The notes: generated from the letters alone by a model not told the origin. Positions 1-11,842 are shown, counted from the first letter of the stretch. The stretch is DNA of 64,000 nt from Paguma larvata (GCA_030068075.1 CM057834.1:96861119-96925118); one strand, 5' to 3'. Program-made: numbers and translations.

Positions 1-104
1 ACAACCAAGGACTTTTCAGTGTGGTTCCATTTAATGACCCTGAGTCTGATGAGAGTCTGCTGAAACTAAACCGAAAAAGACATATCTTAAAAGAGGAAAA
101 TACA

Positions 105-226
105 GGAGGGCCTGGCTGGCTCAGTTGGAAGAGCATACCACTCTTGATCTCAGGGTCGTCAGTTCAAGCCCCATGTTGGGTACAGAGATTACATAAATAA
201 ATAAAACCTAAAAAAAAAAAAAAAAA
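105..226 (+). mobile_element. Short tRNA-type CanSINE
   Basis: The head reads GGAGGGCCTGGCTGGCTCAG and a pure A tail follows the tRNA-like part with no CT-rich middle. A roughly 15-bp target duplication (agaggaaaatacagg / agaggaaaatatagg) flanks it. This is the older, short carnivore SINE type. Confidence 0.8.
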
Positions 227-249
227 TAGAGGAAAATATAGGTCTTAAT

Positions 250-470
250 AGGACCTAAGCTCTGGAATCAGACTGTCTGGGTTCAAATCCCACCTCTTTG
301 CTGTATAGCCTCTATCAAGTTAACCTCTCTTGGCTTTGGTTCCTTCTTCCGTAGAAAAGGGAAACAACAAGACATATAATTGTCATGATCGCTAAGTGAG
401 TTTCTGCATGTGCAGTGTTGAGCATGTGCCTGGCATACTGCACGCCCTGTAAGTTCTCACCGCCATCATG
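250..470 (+). mobile_element. MIR element
   Basis: The order ctctggaatcagactg, tgggttcaaatccc, aagttaacctctctt and gtgcctggca follows the MIR consensus. It is diverged, as expected for an ancient mammalian SINE. Confidence 0.7.
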
Positions 471-1005
471 ACTACAGGACCATCCAACTTGTGCCATTTT
501 GATGTGGAGATGTTTCTGGAGTCCAGGTGACGACAGTGTCACTAATAGACTCTAACACCATGGTCCCATGTGACCCAGGGCCTGTCCCTCAGGCCAGGCT
601 GCAGGGCCTGGGCTCTGTTCCCCCCTCTTCACCCTTATTCCCACCAACCTTTTAAAAAGGTTTCTTGGAAGAATTGAGAACAGATGGTAAAATGTGAAAG
701 AATTTGTGATGCAAAACTCCTTTACTGTCCAGAAAGCAGCAGCAAGAAACTAAGCAAACTAAACACATTTCTTAGAATGATGCTTCCATTGGCTTTCTCA
801 TTCCGTACTTTATTGCTGACTTTTAAGAACACAAAAATTTCAGACCCTCCTATCATAACAAGAAACAACAGAGGAGAGCTAAGTTTTAGGTATGCAAGTA
901 GAGACGACAGTTCCCAGATAGGAAGGAAGCAATTTTGGTCACTAGGACTTAGATAACCAGTCTGGATTCCCCCTACCACCTGGCCCCGGCCCTGCCTCCT
1001 AACAA
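471..1005. other. Stretch without a recognised gene
   Basis: Overlapping small ORFs lie on both strands here, but none shows family similarity, splice context or a codon signal. By position it lies within or downstream of ZNF786 intron 3. Confidence 0.5.
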
Positions 1006-1007
1006 CA

Positions 1008-1238
1008 GTGCCCACTTACTGAGCTCTCACTGTGTGCCAGGCATCATTTTAACACTTTACGCATGTTAACCTCTTTAAACCTATAATGTAGGTGCTTTTA
1101 TTATCTTCATTTCATAGACCAGGAAATTGAAGTATCGAGAGGTTGAATAACTTGCCCGAGGTGACCTGGAAAAGGCGAGATCTAGACTCAGAGTCCAGGA
1201 CCCACACTCCTAACCACTGTGCTTAACTGCTTTTCGCT
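1008..1238 (-). mobile_element. MIR element, reverse orientation
   Basis: The plus strand reads like reverse MIR: ctgtgtgccaggcatc, then aggaaattgaag, gaggttgaataacttgccc and actcctaaccactgtgctt. Confidence 0.7.
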
Positions 1239-1357
1239 AGAATATCCCGGACATGAAGCCTCAACCTAGCCAAACAGGAAGACAAGATCAGGGAACTGGA
1301 ACGAAGACACCTGAATGTGAGGTCTTAAGGCAAGGGCCCTACTTTCTCAATACTCAC

Positions 1358-1510
1358 GCCAAAACAGATGTCCCTCAACAACTGGATCAAAACGCAGACC
1401 AGCTGAAGAGCAAATGTTGTTTCCTGATTTCTGTGATTCTCCCCAGTTCTTGAAGAACTCTCTCCCCTGTTCAATCCAGGATATTAGTTCTGGTTTGGGA
1501 AGTCCACCAT
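1358..1510 (-). CDS. ZNF786: ZNF786 coding exon 3 (second KRAB-type exon)
   Basis: This 153-nt exon encodes about residues 49-99. It starts after a polypyrimidine-AG acceptor (cttcttcgtacag) and ends at a GTGAGT donor. The first codon is completed by the G left over from exon 2, giving DGGLPKPELISWIEQG, the segment that follows the A-box in ZNF786, and the exon continues through QKSGNNICSS to HLFW. The reading frame meets TGA soon after the donor, so the donor is needed. The length matches the equivalent 156-nt ZNF425 exon. The C2H2 exon should lie left of base 1. The codon split at the donor starts with C, whereas I recall a glycine at this place in human ZNF786, so the last residue is uncertain. 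Confidence 0.88.
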
Positions 1511-1519
1511 CTGTACGAA

Positions 1520-2334
1520 GAAGCCAGACAGGGTAGTTTGGTTCCCTTGAGCAATAAATTTAAAGAACACTGAGTTGTTTTAAAATTTTTAAATTTATTC
1601 TTGGGAAAACGTATGGGAAGAGATGTCAAAAAACAGATTATAGGTTTACGCAAAGAGGAGTAAAACTGCCCACGCATCCTAAGAGCTCTTCCTAATCTAT
1701 CTGGACCTGTGAAATCAGTTACACTGTTTAAATCCTGTCTTGGTCCCCATATGTCTAGTAATATGTATTTAGTCATGGGTCACTAGTAGGGTGCTTTGAG
1801 AATGGTAGGACAGCCCTGAAGACAGCTGGAGATACCATGGGAAGAGGGGGAGATGGAAAAATAAGAACTGGAATGCCTATCCTAGGAAATTTCAAAGCAG
1901 GTAGCTCCAACTAAAATACTGTCCGGAGTTCTCTGGTGACAGTGCTAATCATGACCCCAAACATGGTGGAGTTCTGCTAGAATAAAAAGGGTTGTAAGCA
2001 ATGACATAAGCAGATGAAAATAGTTACAAGATTCTCTAATATATGACCTCCATTTGCCAAAAGAAATGTTTATTTTCAAGTAAAACTTTCTTTCAATAAA
2101 ATATATTTAACAGAACCTAAAGTATGCTTCATAGATTGCTAAAGGGAGATCAGTGCATGGTTCAAATCAGGGAGAGAGAGTAAGCTGGGTAACACCTGCC
2201 TCAGGAATAAAATGTCAGAGTGGTATAGCACACGTGGAGACAGATCACTGTTCTAGGTTCGTCCTTGCCCTCTGAAATCTGACTTCAATCCCAAATGAAT
2301 TCTAAGACTGCCGTCGTGAGAAAAGGAATCACTA
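1520..2334. other. ZNF786 intron 2, no gene seen
   Basis: The sequence is AT-rich and of low complexity in places. A minus-strand ORF at 1471-1776 overlaps the real exon in another frame and is not coding. I recognise no other feature. Confidence 0.6.
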
Positions 2335-2335
2335 T

Positions 2336-2559
2336 CTTTTTTAATTTTTTTATTTTTTAATGTTTATTTTTGAAAGAGATAGAGAGAAGAGTGCGAGTGG
2401 GGAAGGGCAGAGAGAGAGAGGGAGACACAGAATCTGAAGCAGGCTCCAGGCTGTGAGCTGGCAGCACAGATCCTGATGTGGGGCTCAAACTTAGGAGCTG
2501 TGAGATCATGACCTGAGCCAAAGTTGCATGCTTAACCAACTGAGCCACCCAGGTGGCCC
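2336..2559 (-). mobile_element. CanSINE, minus
   Basis: It runs from an AT-rich start (the reversed tail) to ctgagccacccaggtggccc. It is full length and mildly diverged. Confidence 0.85.
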
Positions 2560-2658
2560 TCTTTTATTGAAATCCATAGGCCTATTCTCAATCTTCATCT
2601 GTTAAAATCCCAGCATCTTTTAAAATAAAAGTATTTTTCCAAAAGTAAAACCAAGAAT

Positions 2659-2874
2659 GGGGCGCTTGGGTGGCTCAGTCAGTTAAGTGTCCAACTTTGG
2701 CTCAGGTCATGATCTCGCAGTCCGTGAGTTCAAGCTCCACATCAGGCTTTGTGCTGACGGTGCAGAGCCTGCCTGGGGTTCTCTCTCCCTCTCTCTCTGC
2801 TCCTTCCCAGCTTGTGCTCTCTTTCTCTCTGAGTGAATAAACTTAAAAATTAAATAAATTAATTAACTAAATAA
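2659..2874 (+). mobile_element. CanSINE, plus
   Basis: The head is ggggcgcttgggtggctcag and the tail is A/T-rich. The possible target duplication is aaaacca. Confidence 0.85.
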
Positions 2875-3117
2875 AACCAGCAAAACAATTCAATTTATAA
2901 TAACACCAAAAAGAATAAAACACTTAGGAAGAAATTTAATAAAAGAAATCCAAGACTTATACAATAAAAACTATAAAATATTGTTGAAAGGGATTTTGTC
3001 ATAAATGCATAGAAAGATGTCCCATGTTCATGAAAAGGAAGCCTTAATATTGTTAAAATGACAATGTTCCCCAAATCCAATCTGCCTTTTCTTTTCTTTC
3101 AGAAATTGACAAATTGA

Positions 3118-3339
3118 GGGGCGCCTGGGTGGCTCAGTCGGTTGAGCGTCCGACTTCGGCTCAGCTCATGATCTCGTGCACTGTGAGTTCGAGCCCCTCG
3201 TCAGGCTCTGTGCTGACAGCTCAGGGCCTGGAGCCTGCTTCAGACTCTGTGTCTCCCACTCTCTCTGCCCCTCCCCAACTCATGCTCTGTCTCGCTCTGT
3301 CTCAAAAATAAATAAACATTTAAAAAATTAAAAAAAAAA
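3118..3339 (+). mobile_element. CanSINE, plus, in L1
   Basis: It is full length, with a clear 16-bp target duplication gaaattgacaaattga on both sides. Confidence 0.95.
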
Positions 3340-3388
3340 GAAATTGACAAATTGATCCTAAAAGTAATGGTAATCAAAAAGACAAACA

Positions 3389-3635
3389 GGGGCGCCTGGG
3401 TGGCTCAGTCGGTTGAGCGGCCGACTTCGGCTCAGTTCATGATCTCACGGTCTGTGAGTTCGAGCCCTGCATCGGGCTCTGTGCTGATGGCTCAGAGCCT
3501 GGAGCCTGCTTCAGATTCTGTGTCTTCCTCTCTCTCTGCCCCTCCCCTGCTCATGCTCTGTCTCTCTCTGTCTCAAAAATAAATAAACATTAAAAAAAAA
3601 TTTTTTTAATAAAATAAAATAAACGTTAAAAAAAA
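3389..3635 (+). mobile_element. CanSINE, plus, in L1
   Basis: It is full length and close to consensus, with a long impure A tail. The target duplication is aaaagacaaaca. Confidence 0.95.
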
Positions 3636-4043
3636 AAAAGACAAACATATATACATCAATGAAACATACTGAGAATCCACAAATAAACCTCTACACTTAT
3701 GGTAAACTGATTTTCCAAAAGGGTGCCAAGAGAATTCAATGGGGGAAAGCCTTTTCAACAAATGGTGTTGGGATAACTGGATATCCATATGCAAAATAAG
3801 TTGGATTCCTACTTCACACCATACACAAAAATTAATTTAAAAGGGATTAAAGACCTAAATGTAAGCAAAGAAACTATAAACCTCTTAAAAGAAAACATAC
3901 GAGTGAATCTTTGTGACTTTGGATTAGGCAATGGTTTCTTAAATATGACACCAAAAGCTCTAGCAACACAAGAAAAAGAAGTTGGACTTTATGAAAATTG
4001 AAAACTTTGGGGCTCCAAAGGAGACCATCAAAAAAAGTGAACA

Positions 4044-4444
4044 GGGGCACCTGGGTCGCTCAGTCAGTTGAACATCCAACTTCGACTCAAGAAGTGATCT
4101 CACGGTTTGTGAGAAAAGTTATCAAAAAACAGCACCAGGGGCACCTGGGTGGCTCAGCCTGTTAAGCAACCGACTTCGGCTCAGGTAATGATCTCATGGT
4201 TCCTGAGTTCGAGCCCCACCTTGGCTCTGCGCTGACAGCTCAGAGCCTGGAGCCTGCTTTGGATTCTGTGTCTCCGTCTCTCTGCCCCTTCCCCACTTGT
4301 TCTCTCTCAAAGATAAATAAACATTAAAAAGTTAATATTTAAAAAAAAAAACAGCACCAAGATGGCTTGGGATCCTGTCCTTCCCCTCTCTCTGCCCCTC
4401 CCCACTCATACTCACAATCTATCTCTCTCAAAAAATTAAAAGAA
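4044..4444 (+). mobile_element. CanSINE, plus, split by a second SINE
   Basis: The 5' part (4044-4137) and the CT-rich 3' part (4351-4444) belong to one element. The outer duplication aaagtgaacag flanks both ends. Confidence 0.85.
4138..4350 (+). mobile_element. CanSINE, plus, nested
   Basis: It is inserted into the element at 4044-4444. The target duplication is aaaaaacagcacca. Confidence 0.93.
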
Positions 4445-4626
4445 TAAAGTGAACAGACAGCCAATAGAATGGGAGAAAATTATCTGAGAATCATATATTT
4501 GATAAGGGTCCAGTATCCAGAACAAATAGAGAACTTTTTTTTGATAGGCTTTGAATACAATGCAGGGCTTGAACTCACAACTCAACAATAAAAAGACAAA
4601 CAAACCAATTTAAAAATGGGCAAAGT

Positions 4627-4856
4627 GGGGCGCCTGGGTGGCTCAGTCGGTTAGGCGGCCGACTTCGGCTCAGGTCATGATCTCACGGTCTGTGAGTTCG
4701 AGCCCCGCGTCGGGCCCTGTGCTGGCAGCTCGGAGCCTGGAGTCTGCTTCAGATCCTGTATCTCCCTCTCTCTCTGCCCTTCCCTTGCTCACACTCTGTC
4801 TCTATGTCTCTCAAAAATAAAATAAAAAAAACGTTTAAAAAAAAAAATAATAAAAA
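4627..4856 (+). mobile_element. CanSINE, plus, in L1
   Basis: It is close to consensus, with the target duplication aaaaatgggcaaag on each side. Confidence 0.95.
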
Positions 4857-4990
4857 TAAAAATGGGCAAAGTATTTGAGCCAACATTTCTCCTAAGAAGA
4901 TATACAAATGGAAAGATGCTCAACATGATTACCTGTTAAGGAAATTCAAATCAAAGCCGCCATGATAGACCACTCACATCCATTTAATCC

Positions 4991-5980
4991 TGATGTCTGG
5001 AACATTCTTTCCGGGTGGAACAGGATGGATGATAATAGGATTATCTCCCTTCCTCTATAGACTCAATTACTTTAATTGGTTGTTCAGTAAAAATAAAAAT
5101 ATGTACCATTTTAGATTATATGTTTTAGAAACAACACTCTATATGTAAAGCCTAGAAAACTTAATTATGGTAATGGAATAGAATATAAAGTATTAGAAAC
5201 CTTACGTTATAAAGGAAGTGGTATGGCTGTCGGGAGTTGGCAGGAGAGGTGACAGGAAGTACAGGAGAACTAATCAGCTTATCTTCATGCACTGAAGGAA
5301 TCGAGATGTAATATGAAGTTGACGGAGCATGATCTACAAGTTTATTATTTCGTTATAAAGTTAGCCAGTAGAGGCATGAAAAAAAACCCTCAAAATTTGG
5401 GGAAAAGGAAAAAAAGGAGATAGAAGAAAGTATCACATATAAGTGAGTTAATGCTGTCTAAATGCGATAACTTAAGAAATCAAGATGCAAGCAGGATAGT
5501 TAGATTGGAGGAAACCAGGGTAAGAAAGAAAACAGAAAGGGTTATTAAACGCGGTTGCCCTGGGGGATGAACTGAGGGCAGGGGTGAGGACGAAGCAGAG
5601 ACTTTACCATTCGCGTGACACTTCCCTGAACAGACTGATTATTAAAAACCACATCTGCTAAATTAAAAAATACATATAAAGACCAAGAAGGAAAAAGACT
5701 AAAAAGAACACCTATTACTATAATCAGGCCGAGACAGCCCCTGTTAAATGACTCAGGGTACAGCCTTATAGTATCTCGCTGCAGGGAAATATTGTAGCTT
5801 TTCTGAGTTATACAGACCCCACTGTAAAAGCCGGCAAGTAGGGACACCCTAGGGTAGAGGTGACACGGGTACATTATGGATATGAGCTAGGAGTGTTCCT
5901 GTGTGGGACTCATGGCACCCTGTGAGTGTGTAGCGACTAGAAGTCCTGAGTCCTGATGTATTTGGTCACCTCTGACCACC
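4991..5980. other. ZNF786 intron 2, no gene seen
   Basis: This looks like degraded old repeat. The stretch at 5500-5600 resembles the 3' end of old L1M elements (ggttgccctgggggatgaac). A minus-strand 109-codon ORF at 5545-5874 has no recognisable family and lies in this material. Confidence 0.45.
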
Positions 5981-6215
5981 ACACATCAAACAGTCTTAAA
6001 AATTATCATGCGACAATATCTACCCATGAGTAAGGATGAGCAGTGCTTGCAGAAGTATTCACATAGGACTCTGGGGTAAAAACAAAGAAAAAAACCCCGC
6101 CTTTCTGAGTGAATTTCTGCAAAATCTGGCCACCTAACCAACAGGAGAATCAAGGGGCCCAGACCTCTTTCAGCCCCAGTTCCGTGACCTACCCACAAAA
6201 TCAAGCACTTCTTAC

Positions 6216-6342
6216 CTAGAGAGACAAGAATCTCATAATTGGTTCTCATGACATGCTTGTAAAGCTCCTTCTGCCATGCCTCCAGGTCCTGCCATTCTCG
6301 CTCAGAGAAATAAATGGCAACATCTTCGAAAGTCAGAGGTAA
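6216..6342 (-). CDS. ZNF786: ZNF786 coding exon 2 (KRAB A-box)
   Basis: This 127-nt exon encodes residues 7-48. The acceptor is gtaatttcag and the donor is GTAAGA. The peptide begins [20 protein letters not shown] and continues through [12 protein letters not shown] and NYEILVSL. The A-box positions normally important for TRIM28 (KAP1) recruitment, DV, EW and LY, are kept. The usual MLENY is VMRTNY, as in other members of this old KRAB cluster, which may weaken TRIM28 binding. The sequence matches the ZNF786 N-terminus closely as I recall it. The protein is a nuclear DNA-binding factor, probably regulatory; its target genes are not evident from sequence. Confidence 0.95.
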
Positions 6343-6416
6343 CTGAAATTACAGACATAATACGTACACAGACATTATTGCTTCAGCATGATTTCAGCTC
6401 CTTCTCATCAATTTAT

Positions 6417-6551
6417 TTTTCTTTCTTTCTCTTCCTTCCTTCCTTCCTTCCTTCCTTCCTTCTTCCTTTCTTTCTCCCTCCTTCCTTCCTTCCTTCTTCC
6501 TTCCTCCTCCCTCCCTCCCTTCCTCCCTCCCTCCTTCCTTCCTTTCCTTCT
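6417..6551. repeat. (TTCC)n microsatellite, impure
   Basis: This is about 130 bp of TTCC with TTTC and CTCC variants, so the minus (ZNF786 sense) strand reads GGAA repeats. It begins about 75 bp upstream of the KRAB A-box acceptor. Confidence 0.95.
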
Positions 6552-6648
6552 TGTTTAAGTAAATTCTACCTGCAATGTAGGGCTTGAACTCACAACCCTG
6601 AGATCGAGAATCACCCACACTACCCACTGGCCAACCATGTACCCCCCC
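6552..6648 (-). mobile_element. Short tRNA-type CanSINE, minus, with expanded pyrimidine end
   Basis: The order taaattctacctgcaatgta, gggcttgaactcacaaccct, gagatcgagaatc is the short SINE in reverse. The TTCC tract sits at its A-tail end. Confidence 0.65.
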
Positions 6649-7338
6649 TTTTCACCAATTTAAAAGATTTTTGTGGTGGACCCTTGTTTTTGTGTATTCG
6701 GCAACTTCCTCCTTGAGAACTGCTCCTCCCCCCAATCCAGCCATGTGGTTCTGTTAACCGTATACCTTCTGTGGTTCTTCATGCTTGTTTGAGATATATG
6801 GACATATGTATAGAATATTTTTCTTCTTTTAAAAACAAAAGTGGGAATAAACCACTGTGTAACTTCATTCACTGAATACGTCACAGGTATCTTTCCAGGT
6901 CAAGGTGTATAGGCAAAACCGGGTTTTTGCAAACTGCATTATATTCCATTGCATGGGTACATATACCCCACGGACGGGACATATAGTTTCTATTTCCTTT
7001 ATAAATTACAAACAATGCTCTGATATGCTTCCTGATATACTAACACTTTTACCTCTCTAAGACAGAGCCTAAAAAGGAGAACTACTAAATCAGAAGGTAT
7101 AAACATGTCCAGTTTAATAAATTCCACTAGACTGCCTTCCAAAAAGAATCCGGCACTTTTGCCCTTTTGCTCCTGAGACTTATTTCTTGGCACCTTTGCC
7201 AGCACAGGATGTTTCTAAACCTTTTTAAAATTGTTTGCCAATGTAATAGGTAAAAAATTATATTTCATTGTTTTGATTTGCATTTGTGAGGGTTAACATC
7301 CTTTTCGTACTTTTCAGGTGTGGGGGTGTTCCAGTATC

Positions 7339-7567
7339 TTTTTTTTTTTTTAATTTTTTTTTTTAACGTTTATTCATTTTTGAGACAGAGAGAGACAGAG
7401 CATGAGTGGGGGAGGGGCAGAGAGAGAGGGAAACACAGAATCCGAAGCAGGCTCCAGGCTCTGAGCTATCAGCACAGAGCCGGATGTGGGGCTGGAACTC
7501 ACGGACCGTGAGATCGTGACCTGAGCTGAAGTCGGACGCTCAACCGACTGAGCCACCCAGGTGCCCC
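7339..7567 (-). mobile_element. CanSINE, minus
   Basis: It is full length, with the target duplication tgttccagtatctt. Confidence 0.95.
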
Positions 7568-7797
7568 TGTTCCAGTATCTTTGTGCGTATCTGTTCACAC
7601 CCTTTGCTCTACACTCCCTGGACTCCTGTAACTTGGATGGTCTTCTTTATATTAGGGTTAATCATCCTTTGATTAACTAGCAAACATTTTCTCCCCCAGC
7701 CACTTGTATTTTGATTTTATCTTCTGCCAAATAGAGCATTTTGAGCCTTTTATTTGAGCTGTCAGTCCTTGTCATAGTTTCTGGCTTTTCAAAAACA

Positions 7798-7861
7798 TTT
7801 TTAAAAAATGTTTATTTTCGAGAGAGAGACAGAACTTGAGACTGAGCCACCCAGATGCCCC
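7798..7861 (-). mobile_element. CanSINE, minus, internally deleted
   Basis: The tail end (aatgtttattttcgagagag) is joined directly to the head end (actgagccacccagatgccc). The middle of about 140 bp is missing. Confidence 0.8.
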
Positions 7862-7961
7862 TATAGTTTCAAGCTCTTTAAGTGTCCCCCGCATCAAAAA
7901 GTTATACAAATATTCTACTAATATTTTTTGCCCTTAGATTTGCAATTTAATTCTACAGACA

Positions 7962-8383
7962 GGAGCACCTGGGTGACTCAGTCAGTTGAGGTTCTGGCTC
8001 TTTTTTTTTTTTTTAAACATTTATTCATTTTTGAGAGTGAGAGACAGAATGTGAGTGGAGGAGGGGCAGAGAGAGTGAGAGACACAGAATGAGAAGCAGG
8101 CTCCAGGCTATGAGCTGTCAGTACAGAGCCTGAGGTGGGGCTTGAACCCACGGAGTGCGAGATCATGACCTGAGCTGAAGTCAGACGTTTAACTGACTCA
8201 GCCACCCAGGGGCCCCTGAGGTTCTGGCCCTAGACTGTGGCTCCGGGTCGTGATCTCACAGTAGTGCGGACCGTGGGAAGCCTGCTTGGGATCCTCTCTC
8301 TCCCTCTCTCTCTGCCCTTCCCCTCTCACAGTTTCTCTCTCTCAAAATAAGTAAGTAAATACTAAAAAACACTAAATCAAAGA
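7962..8383 (+). mobile_element. CanSINE, plus, split by a nested SINE
   Basis: The head (7962-8000) and the remainder (from 8217) flank an inverted SINE. The CT-rich part and A-rich tail run to about 8370. Confidence 0.85.
8001..8216 (-). mobile_element. CanSINE, minus, nested
   Basis: It is inserted in the head of the element at 7962, with the duplication gaggttctggctc / gaggttctggccc. Confidence 0.93.
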
Positions 8384-9175
8384 AAACTCTACAGATGAGA
8401 CTGGCATCTTTAATAGCCATACATGGAGAGCCAATCACACACACCACTAAATATACCATTCTTTCTCCTTAGATGGGAATGCCAACCTTTAATCTTTGCA
8501 TATATTAGATTTTCATACATCTGTGAATCTGTATGTTCTCTTACACTTTCTATATGTGTCTGATTTCGGTACCTTTGCAATACTGTAATACCGGGATGGC
8601 AAGCCTTACCCTCTCTTCACATTCTTTTCCAAGTTACTGCTGTGAATTCCTGGATATTTATTCCTCCTTACAAACCCCAAAATCATTTTGTCCAACAACA
8701 AAAAGCGCATTGAATCCAGACTGGATTACATTAACCGGATGCGTGTATTAGGCAAGATTGATCTCACTCAGGCAACGTGTTCTACATTCCATGTATTTGG
8801 TTCTGCCTGCTCTCCTTGAGAACTTAATCATTTTCTTCCTAAATGTTCAGGGAGTCTTTTTTATTAACTTTCTGGTATTCTGTGGTCTTTCCAACAATTG
8901 TAAGTGGGACCACTCCTCTTGGGGGTGCCATTTCAAATTATTACTGGTTTAAAAAAAGTTACGGATTTTTGTAAACTTATTTTGTATCCAATTAATGTAC
9001 CATATTGTTTATCAATCCTATTAAATTTATGGTGGGATACAATAAAAATTTTCAAATAGAGATAATTTCCCCATCTTCCACACTGCTTTATTCTTAGTAT
9101 CCTTTTCAGGAGAACCTCTTTTGTGACTCTAGGGTGTAGTATCTTGATTTGGAAGACTTTTCCTATCCTAAGATT

Positions 9176-9391
9176 TTTTTCTTTAACGTTTATTTATTTT
9201 TGAGAGACACAGAGACAGAACGTGAGCAGGGGAAGGGCAGAGAGAGAGATAGGGAGACACAGAATCCGAAGCAGGCTCCAGGCTCCGAGCCATCAGCGCA
9301 GAGCCCGACGCGGGGCTCGAACTCACAGACCCTGAGATCATGACCTGAGCTGAAGTCGGATACTCAACCAACTGAGCCACCCAGGTGCCCC
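9176..9391 (-). mobile_element. CanSINE, minus
   Basis: It is full length, with the target duplication cctatcctaagatttt. Confidence 0.95.
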
Positions 9392-10335
9392 CTATCCTAA
9401 GATTTTAAAATATACTCTTAAATTCTTCATAACATTCTTATAACTTTTATTAGATGTAGACCTTTTTTCCCATCTGGGACTTATTTATGTGTAACAGAAC
9501 AGGAAGGAACGTAAATCTTTCTCCAAGTGGATATTCAGTTATCCCAAAATTTATTGAACAGTCTATTCTTTCACCATTGATTTGGGGTCATTTTTCATTA
9601 ATTAGGCTTCCATTTATACTTGAATCTATTTTTGCTCCAATACTGCAGTTTAATTCTTACAGTTTTATCAGATATTTGGCTTTATAAGAGGGCATGGCCA
9701 TCCACCACCACCCTCCATCGGTTCCCAGAGGAAAATGTCTTGACTGTTCTTGTCGGTTTTCTCTTCTACATAGATAGGAAAGATATTTCGGCAAATTTAC
9801 ACAAATTCTAATGGGATTCTGATAGGAATATGCTTAACATATTAATTTACAGAGAACGAGATCTCGAACATATGGGCTCTTTCCACCCAGAAACACCTCT
9901 CATTTTTCTAGACATTTTTATGTGCTTTAGTAAAATTCGTTTTCTTCATATAGGTTTTAACAATCCTAGTCAATAGGTTCATTCCTAGGGACTGTAGAGG
10001 TTTTGTTGCTGCCATGTTTGGGTTTTTTTCCCCCCACTAAATTTTCTCATTACAAAAGCTTGGGAAGCAAAGCTTTGTTTATTCTGGAAATGAATTCCCT
10101 TGTTGGCTAATGCTTTAGTTGATTGCCTTAGAGTGTCTATGTAGAGAATGAGATCTGCAAATTAATGTTTAACTATTTAAGCCTATAATTTATTTTTCTT
10201 ACTGTATTGGCTGGAATGATGCTGAATGATAGTGGTGATAGCATGCATCTAAGGTTTAGAACTAGAAGCCTGTAAATTTTATTTTCGTTAAAGTACTCTA
10301 CATTACATGCACATTCTTTGTTTCCTTTTCTCTTT

Positions 10336-10414
10336 CTAAAATTATATTTAATCTCCACACCCAATGTGGGGCTTGAGCTCATAACCCTGAGATCAAGAGC
10401 CAGCCAGGAGCCCC
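10336..10414 (-). mobile_element. Short tRNA-type CanSINE, minus, 5' truncated
   Basis: It reads taatctccacacccaatgtg, then gggcttgagctcataacc and ends ccagccaggagcccc. Confidence 0.75.
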
Positions 10415-10430
10415 TATTGCTTTGTTTTTG

Positions 10431-10630
10431 AAGTTTTTAAAAATGTATTTATTTTGAGAGAGACAGAGGGCAAGCAGGGAAGGGGCAGAGAGAGAGGGAG
10501 AATCCCAAGCAGGCTCCCCACTGTCAGCACAGAGCCTGATGTGGGGCTGGAACTCGCGAAACTGCAAGATCATGACCTGAGCTGAAATCAAGAGTCAGAG
10601 GCTCAACCAACGGGGCCACCCAGCGGCCCC
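10431..10630 (-). mobile_element. CanSINE, minus
   Basis: It is diverged, with small deletions in the purine-rich part, and ends gccacccagcggcccc. Confidence 0.85.
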
Positions 10631-10754
10631 CTGTTGTTTTTTAACTCCCAATGTTCTGCCATGTGTTTATTTCATATGGGTATAAAGTACAGCTTGTTTC
10701 AACTTTTATTTTTATTCATCTTTTTGTTATATTGAATATGAAACTTAGATTTAC

Positions 10755-10975
10755 TTTTTTTAATAATTTATTAACGTTTATTTATTTTTGAGAGAGAGAG
10801 AGAGAGAGAGAGTATGAGTGGGGGAGAGGCAAAGAGAAGAGATATAGAATCCGAAGCAGGCTCCAAGCTTTGAGCTGTCAGCACAGAGCCCAACGCGGGG
10901 CTGGAACTCACGCACCACAAGATCATGACCTGAGCCGAAGTAGGCGCTTAACCAACTGAGCCACCCAGGCGCCCC
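10755..10975 (-). mobile_element. CanSINE, minus
   Basis: It is full length and contains a (GA)n run at 10791-10811. The target duplication is agatttac. Confidence 0.92.
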
Positions 10976-11102
10976 AGATTTACATTTTTAAAAATCTAAT
11001 AATTCTTTTATATTTAAATCAGAAATTCATGAAGTTTAATGAAATAGTCATTTCTGCTATGTTTTTAAAATGTGAATTTGTCCTGACGTGATTGATGACA
11101 TT

Positions 11103-11322
11103 AGGCGCCTGGGTGGCTCAGTTGGCTGAGCGTCCAACTTCAGCTCAGGTCATGGTCCCATGGGTCCATGAGTTCAAGCCCTGAGCTGGGCTCTGTGCTG
11201 ACCATGAGGAGCCTGGAGCCTGCTTCTGATTCTGTGTCTCTGTCTCTGTGCCCCTCCCCTGTTAATGTGCTCTCTCGTGCGCTCTCTCTCACAAAAATAA
11301 ACATTAAAAAAATTAAAACAAA
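11103..11322 (+). mobile_element. CanSINE, plus
   Basis: The head is aggcgcctgggtggctcagt, and the A-rich tail is interrupted by T. Confidence 0.9.
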
Positions 11323-11842
11323 AATAATCTGTCAGAAATTTTCATGCGTGCTCATATGCAGTTTTGTCAGTGAGAAGCCCTAGGTCAGTTCTACATCAGG
11401 ACGATTTTACCTCACAAAGGACGTCTGGCAATGCCTAGAGACATTTTTGTCAGGATTGGGCAGGGATTGCTCCTTGCATCTAGTGGCTACTGATAAACAT
11501 CCTACAATGCACAAGACAGCCCCTGCAACATAAAGTATCCAGTTACGGGATGTCAGCAGTGGCCAGGGTAAGAAACCCTGCCAGGTTGCCAAGAGAAAAG
11601 GAATACACAAAACGCGTCTGCACAGACCCTTCGAGAATCCACCAGCTTCCTCTGACTACCTGTTTTATGAACGGGACCTATCCAAACCTGGTGGTAAAAC
11701 TTGCCCTCTGCTTTCAGATAATGGTCCTTCCGCCTCACTGCCCCTTCTTACAGCCTCTTCCATAAGCAAATTTCAGGTCGTTTTTAAGATAGTTTATCTT
11801 AAATACTTTAACACGCATCAAAGTGCGTTTTTATTAGGTTCC

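Larger units (their letters stand above)
2878..4990 (+). mobile_element. L1 fragment (ORF2 3' part), broken up by SINEs
   Basis: Pieces at 2878-3117, 3340-3388, 3640-4043, 4445-4627 and 4857-4990 read as consecutive parts of the L1 ORF2 C-terminal region. Markers are ttcaacaaatggtgttggga, caccatacacaaaaattaa and atgggcaaagtatttga. All intact reading is lost to stops and SINE insertions. It lies in ZNF786 intron 2, antisense to the gene. Confidence 0.8.
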
